In this document: positions 33,314 through 42,892 of the stretch, piece after piece
Position numbering within the stretch: the stretch's first letter is position 1
How the letters are laid out: each line of letters starts with the position of its first letter
From: Flavobacteriia bacterium
GTDB taxonomy: Bacteria; Bacteroidota; Bacteroidia; Flavobacteriales; Flavobacteriaceae
Direction of reading: 5' to 3'
DNA: 57,264 nucleotides
Assembly: GCA_013298525.1 (NCBI GenBank)
Contig: JAAFHW010000007.1
Location: forward strand, 1-57,264
The notes under the pieces: model-generated
Seen by the model: only the letters and a program-made list of their open reading frames with translations
Told to the model about the DNA's origin: nothing
Database searches by the model: none
Translations under genes and position numbers: made by a program

Positions 33314-34057
33314 TTAGTAATCGCTGTTTGTTGTTTGTCCGTTGGCAATGGCTTTGGCAGAAGATGTTCCTATTCTCTTAACTCCAAGATTAATCATTTC
33401 TACTGCTTCATCATAGGTTCTAACGCCTCCTGCAGCTTTTATAGAGAGAGGCGAACCATTTTCTAACATCATTATTATGGTTGGTACCGTTGCGCCATTT
33501 GGCAAACCATTTTCTGTTTTGTAAAAACCTGTTGATGATTTTACATAAACCAAATGATAACATTCTTCTTTAAAATTAGACATCACAACCTTCTTAATCA
33601 AAGAAGAAATTTGGATAATTTGGTCGTTACTTAATGCTGCCACTTCAATAATCCATTTTACTATTTTGTGATGATCTAGTCCAAGTTTGGTTCCTTCGAG
33701 AACTTCTTTTTTTACAATATCGATCTCACCTCTTTTGAATGCTTCATAATTGCATACAAAATCTAAATCATCTACACCATCTTCAATAGCTTTTTTAGCT
33801 TCGGTAAGTTTATCTTCCAATGAATAAGTTCCTTCATGAAAACCAATTACAGTTCCTATCGTAACCATTGAATTAGCCTTACTAATCATTTTTCTAGCCA
33901 CAGCTACCATATCAGGACGAATCATGATAAGTTTAAAGCCTTCATCTATAGCTTCTTGGATAAATCCTTGAACTATTTTGGTGTTTTCTTCAACAGAAAG
34001 TCCAGCTTGCTCGGGTGTTTTTAGATAAGTAGAATCTAAATAGTTCTTGATGTTCAT
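33314..34057 (-). CDS. deoC: Deoxyribose-phosphate aldolase
   Basis: A 247-aa class I aldolase that splits 2-deoxyribose 5-phosphate into glyceraldehyde 3-phosphate and acetaldehyde in deoxynucleoside breakdown. The Schiff-base Lys173 is in VYVKSSTGF. A second active-site Lys is in SIKAAGGVRT, and the Asp pair is in GVDDLDFV. Length is normal. It ends 17 bases before the RemB-like gene start. Upstream is a 155-base AT-rich gap with a weak TACCTTTA promoter element. Confidence 0.95.
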   Translation of the reverse strand: MNIKNYLDSTYLKTPEQAGLSVEENTKIVQGFIQEAIDEGFKLIMIRPDMVAVARKMISKANSMVTIGTVIGFHEGTYSLEDKLTEAKKAIEDGVDDLDFVCNYEAFKRGEIDIVKKEVLEGTKLGLDHHKIVKWIIEVAALSNDQIIQISSLIKKVVMSNFKEECYHLVYVKSSTGFYKTENGLPNGATVPTIIMMLENGSPLSIKAAGGVRTYDEAVEMINLGVKRIGTSSAKAIANGQTTNSDY

Positions 34058-34201
34058 TTTCTTAATTATTAGAAACGATAAAGGTACAAAAAATCTGTAT
34101 CCAATTTATTGCTGCCAAAAATAGAAAATAATGAAGTAATGATGCTTAGTATTCTAAATAAACTTATTTATAAGAGTAAATTTAAATTGTTGCAATAAAA
34201 C

Positions 34202-34230
34202 AACAAAACCACTCAATGAGTGGTTTTGTT
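34202..34230 (-). terminator. Terminator overlapping the VanZ-family gene end
   Basis: A 14-bp stem (34202-34215 with 34217-34230, core CCACTCA/TGAGTGG) has its loop at the VanZ stop codon, so the last codons of the gene form one arm. On the minus strand T-rich sequence follows. Confidence 0.8.
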
Positions 34231-34575
34231 ATTAAATATCTTAGTAATTATTAGTAATCCTACTATTGCTCCTGTTGTATTGGCTATAACATCAAGAAAA
34301 TCTGCGCTTCTAGTTGTGGTAAATAGTTTTTGGCAAATTTCCATTACTATTCCGTAGACGATTGCTGCAAATAGAATCTTATAATTGTATTTACTTTGTT
34401 TGAAAAACATCGACCACAATATTACAAACATCATGTAGAATGTAAAATGCGCGAGTTTGTCTTTATATGGAACTTCTATATTACTACTAACATCTTCAAA
34501 AGTTGCCAAACTTAAATATGTAACAACAAGTGTCCAAAGAATGGCTAGTAGGAAAAATATTTTTTTATTATGCAC
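34213..34575 (-). CDS. VanZ-family membrane protein
   Basis: A 120-aa protein with four transmembrane helices (about 6-23, 38-58, 66-84, 95-113) and the VanZ-like pattern PYKDKLAHFTFYMMFVILWS followed by YGIVMEICQKLF and SADFLDVIANTTGAIVG. VanZ-type proteins are named after a teicoplanin-resistance accessory factor, but most, like this one, have no known role. The start is GTG at 34575, overlapping the gcvH stop by 8 bases. The stop codon lies in the loop of the terminator hairpin. Confidence 0.85.
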   Translation of the reverse strand: MHNKKIFFLLAILWTLVVTYLSLATFEDVSSNIEVPYKDKLAHFTFYMMFVILWSMFFKQSKYNYKILFAAIVYGIVMEICQKLFTTTRSADFLDVIANTTGAIVGLLIITKIFNNKTTH

Positions 34576-34948
34576 CTATCAAACTTGCGTAAGCTTCGCT
34601 ATCTAATAATTCGTCCCATTGAGAAACATCAGACACTTTTACTTTCACCATCCATCCAGCTCCATAAGGATCAGAATTTACAGTTTCTGGATTGCGTTCA
34701 AGGTCTTCGTTGAATTCGATAATTTCACCAGACATTGGTAAAAATAAATCAGAAACTGTTTTTACAGCTTCAACAGTTCCAAAAACCTCATCTCTTTCAA
34801 GAGTTTGGTCTAGTGTTTCAACTTCAACATAAACGATATCACCAAGTTCGCTTTGAGCGAAATGTGTAATTCCGATAGTTGCTACATCACCATCCATAGA
34901 AATCCATTCGTGGTCTTTAGTGTATTTTAAATTAGTTGGTATGCTCAT
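34568..34948 (-). CDS. gcvH: Glycine cleavage system H protein
   Basis: A 126-aa carrier that shuttles the aminomethyl group between the P, T and L proteins on a lipoyl arm. The lipoylated residue is Lys63 in TVEAVKTVSDLF, and the surroundings (YTKDHEWI at the start, IVYVEVETL before it, NPETVNSDPYG after) are standard. The P and T proteins are not encoded nearby, which is usual in this group. It is followed by the overlapping VanZ gene and lies 78 bases after the sprA stop on the same strand, with its own -7 element. Confidence 0.96.
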   Translation of the reverse strand: MSIPTNLKYTKDHEWISMDGDVATIGITHFAQSELGDIVYVEVETLDQTLERDEVFGTVEAVKTVSDLFLPMSGEIIEFNEDLERNPETVNSDPYGAGWMVKVKVSDVSQWDELLDSEAYASLIGA

Positions 34949-34973
34949 TTTGTTTGTAAGTTTAAATTCAGGT

Positions 34974-34981
34974 CAAATGTA
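34974..34981 (-). promoter_or_regulatory. -7 element of the gcvH promoter
   Basis: TACATTTG on the minus strand fits TAnnTTTG and would start a transcript near 34967, about 20 bases before gcvH. No clear -33 element. Confidence 0.45.
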
Positions 34982-35026
34982 TTGTTTATTCTTAAATTTT
35001 TAAAATGATTTTTATCACTATTTCAA

Positions 35027-38000
35027 TTAATTTCCAAAGTTATATCTTAAAGTGAATCCACCTCTAATATTTGTCAATGGGAATGATGTTGAAATTACTG
35101 CTTGAGAGAACGAATGATCGTAATAGAAAATCGCAGTTAGGTTTTTACTAAACGAATAATCGGCAGTTAATCTTGCAGACCAAATGTTTTGTCCTCCACC
35201 TAATTGATTGTTGTTATAATCTAAATAACGTACAATTGTTTTATTGTTTCTGTAAGAGAAATCTATTTTCAAATTGATATCACTTTTTATAACCCCAGAA
35301 GGATCATCAGCTAATTTAGTTGAAAAAATTACATCTTTAAAACGATAACCAGTTCCAATTACATATTCAATTCCTTTTACTTCTGTTAATAGATTATTAT
35401 CGAAACTTAAAGATAATGCTCTGTCTTTTTTCATTTCAGCCAGAAACTTGAACGAACTTTTGGTTTCTAAATCTAAACGAATTAATGGATTAAATTGTTC
35501 TACTAAATTCACATTTCCAACAAGAGTTTTTTCATATAAATTCCCATTAAGTGGATTTACACCTTCTTGGTAATCTAAATTAGAACGGAACGAATTTATA
35601 GTATAAGATGCTTTATAATTGTGTTGTAAAGAGAAACGTTTGAATTTATCTTTAAAGAATTTATAACGCATTAATCCATTATATTTTACATTCCAGTTAG
35701 GAATTGGAATATTTCTCAAGATTCCTAAGGAAACATCTGAAGCACCAGAACCTGTGTAGGCTGCTAAGAATGCTGGCAATAAAACCGATTGACTATTTTT
35801 ACCAAAACCTGCAGGATATCCTTCTGAGTCTAACGGATAAATTGCGCCTCCATAATAATTTGAAGCCAATCTGTTTGCGATTTTTAAACGATTTTCTCTA
35901 AAATCATCAAAAGCTTCTGAACCAAATTCGTCACTATTCTTAAATGCTGTTTTAATCAAAACCGTTGAAATTGCAAAATTTCCTGTGCTGTAAGGCGATC
36001 TTGAATTGTAATTTCCATCAGGAGAAACATCGTACTGTTCTGAGAAATTATTAGCATACGTTCTGTTCGCACTTAAGTCGATTTTGAAATCTGGAAATAA
36101 ATCCACATTGGCGGTAAAATCTAGTGTTCTAGTTAGAATTTGAGTATAATTTAAATTGAATTCTGGATAAGATGTTAACCAACCATTTTTAGCAGCTTCA
36201 AAACGAATATCATCCTGCGAACCAAAAGCAAATCCTAACGAAGGTTTAGCTGTTCCAAAGAAACCAATACTTGGAAGGAATCCTGGTAAAGCAGTTCCTT
36301 GATTTTCGGTATAATTGATTTGAATGTTTTTCACACTAGTTAAAACACCTATTAAACCATCTACAAATGGATTACTATCTTTAGCTGGAGTAGCTGCTTG
36401 ACTCGTTACTTTTTGACCTGGTTTAGGCGGACCAACTTGCGTTGTTTTGGTTTGCTTTTTGGTTTTATTCAATCCTAAATACTTGTAAAAAGTTTCCATA
36501 TTGAATTGGGTATTCAATTTATGAGAACCTGCATTTTGAACTGTATTTCCTAGACTGTATTCAACTCCGTTAGAAATAACAGATGAGAATGCCAATGAAG
36601 AACGTTGCCAACTAAAATTACCTGTATAAGTATAACTAGATTTCACAAAACTCAAGAATGGAATTTTGTTTAATGGCAATTCGTAGTTTACTGTTAACTG
36701 TTGGTTGTGTTGGTTTGGTGAACCAATATTCCAATAATCTGTCCAAATGGTATAAGAATTATCTGGAACATTGTTTTCATCCATGTAATTTCTAACTATA
36801 TTATTAGAAGTTGCATTAAAATTAAGTTTCAAAGATTTAGTTAGATTATAATTAAATCCATACTGATAATTGAACAAGAAATTTCTTTGATATAAAGCAT
36901 CTAGACCAAGACCTTCTACATCAACTAATCTAAATTGTTGTCTATTAAATTGACGAATAATATTAGAACTGAAAGAGATATTTGCAGGTAAATAATTGAA
37001 GTTAAAATCGCTCAATAATTTCCAATAGCTACTTTTCTTGAACGTTTTCACTTTTTTGAAAGGTTCAATTGGTTTAGATTGGAATGCAAATGTATAATCA
37101 GCAGTAGTGTTTACTTGTTGATCGGTGAAATTTTCTAATTCAAAATTGTGTCTATCAACTTGATTGTAAGAATAAGAAAGTGTCAAGTTTTCTGGATCGT
37201 AGAAATGTGGTTTTTGTTTTTCGCCACGTTCTTTTTTCACACCAATAAAGTTGATACTTTTTCTCTTAGTATAATCAATAGCTCTATTTTTGATGTTACG
37301 TTTCTCTGCTTCATCAGCGGTAACATCAATTAATTGTTGCAATTCGATATCTTGATTGAAAGGATCGTATTTAGGCGTAATAAACTCTTCACCAACAGCA
37401 TAATTGAATGGAAGATTTATTCCCCATTTTTTAGGTAAAAGTTTACCCAAACTCATGTTGGTAACAACATTATATTGTAAGATATCTTCACGACTTCTTT
37501 CGTTTGGTCCTTGTTCTAAAGTTCCAAAACCTATGGTGCTTAATCTACCAGTAGCAGAAACATTCGCAAAATCGGCAAGATTACCATCTAAATTAGCAAC
37601 TGCTGCCATACCACCTTTGTTGTCCATTTCGGCAAGACGAAGCTCATTGAACCATACTTCTCCTTTAATACGTCTAGGATTTAAAGGATGTTGCGGTGTA
37701 TTTAAATCATCTGTTTGGTTTTTTACACCAACCATTAATGTTCTCACTAAACCGAAATTAGGATTTCCTCGAATACCTAATCTTAACTTATTTACTTTAC
37801 CAGAGGCTGAAGGATTCATGTCTGGATCATCTTCATTTCTATAGAAAATTTCACCTGGTGTATAAACATAATTTAAGGCTAAAATTTTCAGCTTGGTTAG
37901 TAATTCTGTAGAAATATCAATTCTATTGGATTCTGGCCAAACACCTTCAGCAGAATTATCTCCAAACTGCGTTCTTTTTAACGGAATTTCAACTTGATAA

Positions 38001-41000
38001 AAGTTTTCTGTAAAGTCATTACCAAAACGAATAAAAGCAACCATTTCATCATCTTCCAAGGAAGTAACATCATCAGCTGGTGCTTCAGCGTGCACAAACA
38101 TTTTCAGTTTTTTAAACTGACGCATATCTACACTTACGTTTTTGAACACTGCTCTAGAATCTCCTGGCTCTAAACCATCACCATCTACTCTCAATGCTAA
38201 TGATTGCTCGTTTTGTGGTATAAGAGTATTATTATTATAAAGTTCTTCTAATTGAACTCCTGGAGGTGTTACATAATGAATTGGCAATCTATCTCCGTTT
38301 TCTTGAATATTTATAGCTTGAGAATCAAAATCGGTACCATCATCAGATGTATCTGTATCTGTTGGATCTAAGGTGTTTTCAAATCTTCTCCATTCACCAC
38401 GCACTAAATCTAAAGTTCCAAAACGCAACGTAATTTGACTTTCAAAACCTGTCATAAAAAGTCTCATGAATCTTATAGAACGAAAATCTGAAATACTTCC
38501 AACTGTATTTTCAGGTTGAGAAACTGGCACTTTAAACTGAATCCATCTTGCTTGAGTGGTTTCACCATTTGATAATGTTACCGTAGTTTCTCTAACATCG
38601 GTAACGTATCTAGTATTTCCTACTGCCATTCCTGGCCTAACATCAATACCATATTCATAATACGCATTGATAGTATTCATGGTATTGTCTCTGTTGATGT
38701 CTTCAACATCTGGAACCGTTGTAGAACCACGATTAGTGTCTGTTACATCAATTGGTGAATTGCCTTCTGTTCCATTATAATTTTTATAACGATCAAAAAT
38801 ATTTCCAGTAGTATTTAAGAAATAAGTAAAATTATCAACTGCTGGATCGGTAAAAGAAGAGAACGTTGGAAATTTAGCTGCTTCTTGAGCATCGTTCAAT
38901 CCATTAAATCCAACATCTTGAGCCGTTCTATTTCCAGGATCAGAATCGAAAGCATAGATTAACGATTGTGAAGCTGGAACATCTCCCCAAAGCGGTTGCG
39001 GATTTACCACTATTTGATTATTACCAACTCCATTTTCATAGAATTTCCTTCCGTCTTTAAGAACATCTTCCGATATTTCACCAAGATTTAAATACACTTT
39101 ACCAATGTTTGTACTTGGAGTTTGAGCAGTAGGATTTCCTGGATCAAAATAAGGATCTAGCATCCAAAATTGTACGTATTCAACGTTAGATTGTTCAAAA
39201 TTGGTTGAATTTAAAGCACGAACTATTCCACCAAAATTATCTTCTGGATTTGGTATTGTGTTATTAGGTGCAGTTGCCGTGTTAAAATTGTAAGGACCAC
39301 GCTCATTTGGAAAATACGTTAAATCTAAAGTATTTACAACTTGAGTTTGTCCTTGAGCTATAACTGTATTTGGAAACAACTCTTGACTAAAAATTCTTCG
39401 TGTGGAATTTAATGACAAATCATCTTCAGAAATTCCGGATGGTCTTTGTGTATAAAAAACTGGGTCAATAGAATACCAAGCCAATTTTGCTCTTTTAAAT
39501 CCATAATCTAATCCATTTGAAGTTCCACCAAAGTCAGGATAACTTGGTAATACTCCCGTTGTTGGTTTTTCTGGTGTAGAAGACAAGTACCACGAAAAAG
39601 GCGATTTTAAATCGATGGTTGTTTGTGAACCTTCAAAATCGTCAACATAAATAGTTGCTTCACCTTCAAAACGATCTGCTTTTGGCGAATTTGGTTGTAA
39701 GTAAGCTACTTCACCTCTAAAAGAAACCACAGAAGGAACGTCCGTATCTATATTTGGAAGTTTATTTACCAATCTAGTTAAGAAAGGTACTTCAGTAGAA
39801 TAACTAGTATTTATTCCGTAAATAGAATTGTTTACCGATTCTTGTCCGTAATTAGATTTTTGAGTGAAAGGTCTTTCTGTCATTTTTAAGAACGTAGCTC
39901 CTAAAATGAATTTTTCTGAAAATTTATGTTCCACATTTACACCAAAGAAACGTCTTGTTTGTTGACCAAAAACAGAGTTGTTCTCAACAGAAACTTCAAT
40001 TGGAGTATTCGACGCCGATAATGCCGGATCAAGAATTTGAACTCTACCTGCTTGATAGTTTACTGTATAATCAACACCTTCAACAAGAACTCTTCCACCA
40101 GCTGTAACTACTACAGAACCTTTTGGCACGTTGAAAGCACCAATTGGAATTCCATCACCACCAGAAGATTTGAATTTACCTCTAAGTTGGAATTTATTTT
40201 TTTCACTGTCTTGCAAAGCTGCTGCTTGTGTACTTTTATATAAGGTTCTAAAAACGTATTTCGCTTGATTGGCGTTGTAAACAAAAGTTGGGTCACCATT
40301 GTAATCTTCACCCGCTCCACTTCTTAACTTTTCAAATAAGTACTTACCGAAAGGTTCTACAGAAGTAAAAATCAATCTACCATTTTGTTGATCTACAGTC
40401 AATCCTGGAATAAAATCGAAGAATCCGTCACCTCCGTTTTGTGGGTCATTGTTATAGTTCAATTGGTCAATCCCAAAAACTTTTAACAAAGGCGTTTGTT
40501 CAACTCCAGCAGGAAGTGGTGTAGTAGAATTAGCTTGTGTAATATAATTTAATGGCGATGGATCAGTATATAAGATATTGAATTTAAAATCTTCTTTTTG
40601 CAATTGATAACCGCCAGGAATTTGATAGATATTTTTCATCATCAATCCCCAAATTGGTTTTTGAACTGTTGTTAAACTACTTTTAAGCATTTTCAATATT
40701 AATGCTTGTGATGATGGTACTCCACTTGGGTCAACTTGCGTTGCTTCTACTCCATCATTACCAAATTCACCTACCTGGTATAATTGGTCTCCTATGGTAT
40801 ATTGGTAAGCTACAGCAAGAACTTCGTCATTTGCTAAACGCTGTTGTAAAGAGATGTATCCCAATTGTGGATGATAAGTAAACTCGTTTGGACTAAGTTT
40901 TCTTGCATTTTCTAGTTTTGAATAGTCAATTCCTTCACTTACTGGCTGCGAATTATTAAAACCTGAATTAGAAGTTACAATTTCTCTAATATTTGTATTT

Positions 41001-42244
41001 AAGAAACCGCCACCTAAAGTAATTAAAGCAGGATCATATTTATTGTTTGAGTTTTTTGAAGGAGTATCAGTAGGTGCTAAGAAAAAGCTATTTGCTAAGT
41101 CTGTTGGATTAATAGCTACAATTTCTGCTGGTGGAATTGGATTTAAAGTTCCAGATTCATTTAAAGCAGCTTCACCTAAATCTTGTAAAGCAATAATATT
41201 TCTTAGATTATTATTGTTTGTAGTAACTCTGTTTTGTCTGTTTGTAATCCAAACTTCAATACGTGTAATTTGAACTCTACTATCAATTTGAGGATAATTT
41301 CTTAAAGAATAATCATATTTATTTTTGAAGTATTGTGATAGGAAAAAGTGTCTATCAGCATCGTATTCTTGAGCAAAAAGTTCAAAATTTTGAATGGTTC
41401 CTCCACCTTGAGAAGTAACGGTTTTTGTTTGTGATTTTTGTTCAGAGAATACTCCGGTAACTGTAGTCTTTCCGAATTGTAATTGTGCTTTTACCCCAAA
41501 TAAACTTTGTGCTCCTCTTATCAATGAACTGTTTAGAGGCATGTTTACATTACCTACTTCAATTTTTTGAATAATATCGTCTTCTGTTGGAGCGTATTCT
41601 AATTTGATAAGATTTTGAAATGCAAAAGTAGATTGGGTATCATAGTTGGCATTTACATTTAATCTTGTACCCACTTTTCCCATCAAACTCATACTGATTC
41701 TTTGGTCAAAATCGAAGGTTGTTGTAGCTCTATTTCTTGGTGAAAAGGATGGATTATCTTGTTTTGTATGTCTAAAACCTAAATCTACTTCGACTGAACC
41801 TGTTGGTTTTACATCTATGGTATTTCCTCCAAAAATGGTTTCGAAGAAACTTGAATTTACATAATATCTTGGCAATAAATTCTTTTTATCTTCTTCGGTA
41901 CCTTTACCATCAACGGCTTTAGATTTGTTCTTAAAATACTCATGCATTGACTCTTTTAATACCAATTTTTCATATTCTTTTGGAGTAAGAATGATGGGAT
42001 AATTGATATTAAAACCTTCAAAAGTTTTTGTAAGAACATACATATTAGTTATTGGGTCATAAGTATATGCCTCAACCACACTTTTAGGATTAGCCAGATT
42101 AATAGCTCCTGTATTATATCCTTTTATTGAATCGTTCACTTCGTCATCTTGAGCAAAAGAAAGTTGCCCAGTTAACAGCAAACTTAGAAAGCACGCTGTT
42201 TTAAAAATAAATGAAGTATATTTTTGGTAATATGTTTTCAACAA
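35027..42244 (-). CDS. sprA: SprA, outer-membrane translocon of the type IX secretion system
   Basis: A 2405-aa protein, by far the largest in the window. The signal peptide (FIFKTACFLSLLLTGQLSFAQ) is followed by repeated SprA-type beta-rich segments with large extracellular domains between strands, ending in the outer-membrane terminus FTLRYNFGN. SprA forms a very large single-chain barrel through which T9SS substrates, including gliding adhesins, leave the periplasm. Length and neighbours (gcvH, vanZ, ruvA, malic enzyme) match Flavobacteriaceae sprA. The start is TTG at 42244, in frame with and immediately after the ruvA stop codon, followed by a second TTG. No ATG precedes the signal peptide. 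Confidence 0.93.
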   Translation of the reverse strand: MLKTYYQKYTSFIFKTACFLSLLLTGQLSFAQDDEVNDSIKGYNTGAINLANPKSVVEAYTYDPITNMYVLTKTFEGFNINYPIILTPKEYEKLVLKESMHEYFKNKSKAVDGKGTEEDKKNLLPRYYVNSSFFETIFGGNTIDVKPTGSVEVDLGFRHTKQDNPSFSPRNRATTTFDFDQRISMSLMGKVGTRLNVNANYDTQSTFAFQNLIKLEYAPTEDDIIQKIEVGNVNMPLNSSLIRGAQSLFGVKAQLQFGKTTVTGVFSEQKSQTKTVTSQGGGTIQNFELFAQEYDADRHFFLSQYFKNKYDYSLRNYPQIDSRVQITRIEVWITNRQNRVTTNNNNLRNIIALQDLGEAALNESGTLNPIPPAEIVAINPTDLANSFFLAPTDTPSKNSNNKYDPALITLGGGFLNTNIREIVTSNSGFNNSQPVSEGIDYSKLENARKLSPNEFTYHPQLGYISLQQRLANDEVLAVAYQYTIGDQLYQVGEFGNDGVEATQVDPSGVPSSQALILKMLKSSLTTVQKPIWGLMMKNIYQIPGGYQLQKEDFKFNILYTDPSPLNYITQANSTTPLPAGVEQTPLLKVFGIDQLNYNNDPQNGGDGFFDFIPGLTVDQQNGRLIFTSVEPFGKYLFEKLRSGAGEDYNGDPTFVYNANQAKYVFRTLYKSTQAAALQDSEKNKFQLRGKFKSSGGDGIPIGAFNVPKGSVVVTAGGRVLVEGVDYTVNYQAGRVQILDPALSASNTPIEVSVENNSVFGQQTRRFFGVNVEHKFSEKFILGATFLKMTERPFTQKSNYGQESVNNSIYGINTSYSTEVPFLTRLVNKLPNIDTDVPSVVSFRGEVAYLQPNSPKADRFEGEATIYVDDFEGSQTTIDLKSPFSWYLSSTPEKPTTGVLPSYPDFGGTSNGLDYGFKRAKLAWYSIDPVFYTQRPSGISEDDLSLNSTRRIFSQELFPNTVIAQGQTQVVNTLDLTYFPNERGPYNFNTATAPNNTIPNPEDNFGGIVRALNSTNFEQSNVEYVQFWMLDPYFDPGNPTAQTPSTNIGKVYLNLGEISEDVLKDGRKFYENGVGNNQIVVNPQPLWGDVPASQSLIYAFDSDPGNRTAQDVGFNGLNDAQEAAKFPTFSSFTDPAVDNFTYFLNTTGNIFDRYKNYNGTEGNSPIDVTDTNRGSTTVPDVEDINRDNTMNTINAYYEYGIDVRPGMAVGNTRYVTDVRETTVTLSNGETTQARWIQFKVPVSQPENTVGSISDFRSIRFMRLFMTGFESQITLRFGTLDLVRGEWRRFENTLDPTDTDTSDDGTDFDSQAINIQENGDRLPIHYVTPPGVQLEELYNNNTLIPQNEQSLALRVDGDGLEPGDSRAVFKNVSVDMRQFKKLKMFVHAEAPADDVTSLEDDEMVAFIRFGNDFTENFYQVEIPLKRTQFGDNSAEGVWPESNRIDISTELLTKLKILALNYVYTPGEIFYRNEDDPDMNPSASGKVNKLRLGIRGNPNFGLVRTLMVGVKNQTDDLNTPQHPLNPRRIKGEVWFNELRLAEMDNKGGMAAVANLDGNLADFANVSATGRLSTIGFGTLEQGPNERSREDILQYNVVTNMSLGKLLPKKWGINLPFNYAVGEEFITPKYDPFNQDIELQQLIDVTADEAEKRNIKNRAIDYTKRKSINFIGVKKERGEKQKPHFYDPENLTLSYSYNQVDRHNFELENFTDQQVNTTADYTFAFQSKPIEPFKKVKTFKKSSYWKLLSDFNFNYLPANISFSSNIIRQFNRQQFRLVDVEGLGLDALYQRNFLFNYQYGFNYNLTKSLKLNFNATSNNIVRNYMDENNVPDNSYTIWTDYWNIGSPNQHNQQLTVNYELPLNKIPFLSFVKSSYTYTGNFSWQRSSLAFSSVISNGVEYSLGNTVQNAGSHKLNTQFNMETFYKYLGLNKTKKQTKTTQVGPPKPGQKVTSQAATPAKDSNPFVDGLIGVLTSVKNIQINYTENQGTALPGFLPSIGFFGTAKPSLGFAFGSQDDIRFEAAKNGWLTSYPEFNLNYTQILTRTLDFTANVDLFPDFKIDLSANRTYANNFSEQYDVSPDGNYNSRSPYSTGNFAISTVLIKTAFKNSDEFGSEAFDDFRENRLKIANRLASNYYGGAIYPLDSEGYPAGFGKNSQSVLLPAFLAAYTGSGASDVSLGILRNIPIPNWNVKYNGLMRYKFFKDKFKRFSLQHNYKASYTINSFRSNLDYQEGVNPLNGNLYEKTLVGNVNLVEQFNPLIRLDLETKSSFKFLAEMKKDRALSLSFDNNLLTEVKGIEYVIGTGYRFKDVIFSTKLADDPSGVIKSDINLKIDFSYRNNKTIVRYLDYNNNQLGGGQNIWSARLTADYSFSKNLTAIFYYDHSFSQAVISTSFPLTNIRGGFTLRYNFGN

Positions 42245-42826
42245 TTATAAATTTTTTAATGCTTGTTTAATAATAACTTCAACGGTAGCATCGGGATTTT
42301 GACTTATCACTTTATCTACTATTTTTTCGGAAGCTTTTCTAACAAAACCTAAAACCTCCAAAGCAGATAACGCTTCATCTCGATTTGTATTGCTTTGTGA
42401 CATAGAAACTTCGTCTAAATCGTAAATTTTTAACACTTTATCCTTCAAATCAAGGATAGCTCGTTGTGCTGTTTTACCTCCAATTCCTTTAATGGACTGA
42501 ATAGTTGCAACATCTCCGCTAGCTAATGATTGAATAATTTGTTTTGGTTCTAATGAGGAAAGCATTGTTCTTGCAATTCCTGCTCCAATACCAGAAACTG
42601 AAAGTAACATTTTAAATATTTCACGCTCCGATTTTTCTACAAATCCATACAATGAATGGGAATCTTCCTTTACCATCAAATGCGTAAATAATTTTACAAA
42701 ATCGGCATTTGGTAATAAGGAATAAGTATGCAGTGAAATATTAATATGATAACCTACACCATTGCAGTCGATTACAACTTCTGTTGGTGTTTTTTCAACT
42801 AATTTACCTTGAATATGTGCTATCAT
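42245..42826 (-). CDS. ruvA: Holliday junction branch migration protein RuvA
   Basis: A 193-aa protein that binds four-way DNA junctions and loads RuvB. The OB-fold start MIAHIQGKLVEK, the acidic-pin region, the two helix-hairpin-helix motifs (MLLSVSGIGAGIARTML and IQSIKGIGGKTAQRAIL) and the C-terminal RuvB-binding domain (DEALSALEVLGF) are clear. I chose ATG 42826, where family members begin; a TTG ten codons upstream is in frame. The stop codon touches the sprA TTG. ruvB lies about 11 kb away. Confidence 0.95.
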   Translation of the reverse strand: MIAHIQGKLVEKTPTEVVIDCNGVGYHINISLHTYSLLPNADFVKLFTHLMVKEDSHSLYGFVEKSEREIFKMLLSVSGIGAGIARTMLSSLEPKQIIQSLASGDVATIQSIKGIGGKTAQRAILDLKDKVLKIYDLDEVSMSQSNTNRDEALSALEVLGFVRKASEKIVDKVISQNPDATVEVIIKQALKNL

Positions 42827-42844
42827 AGTTTTTATTATGCTTTC

Positions 42845-42852
42845 CAAATATA
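42845..42852 (-). promoter_or_regulatory. -7 element of the ruvA-sprA promoter
   Basis: TATATTTG on the minus strand fits TAnnTTTG; the transcript would begin near 42839, about 13 bases before ruvA. The -33 match (TATG) is poor. Confidence 0.45.
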
Positions 42853-42892
42853 ACAAAAAAGTTTAATTGGCATAACTAATGCCGATTTTCTG

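Noticed and set aside
34213-34575. Glycopeptide resistance gene (VanZ)
   Set aside because: Only the membrane-protein family is shared. No vanHAX or regulator genes are present, and the context is gcvH-sprA.
34949-35026. Glycine riboswitch ahead of gcvH
   Set aside because: The gap is only 78 bases, AT-rich, without the paired structure needed. A simple promoter element is present instead.
35704-41864. Several short plus-strand open frames opposite sprA
   Set aside because: They are shadows of a 7.2-kb gene with strong family identity. They show no signal peptides, no coherent motifs and no promoter.
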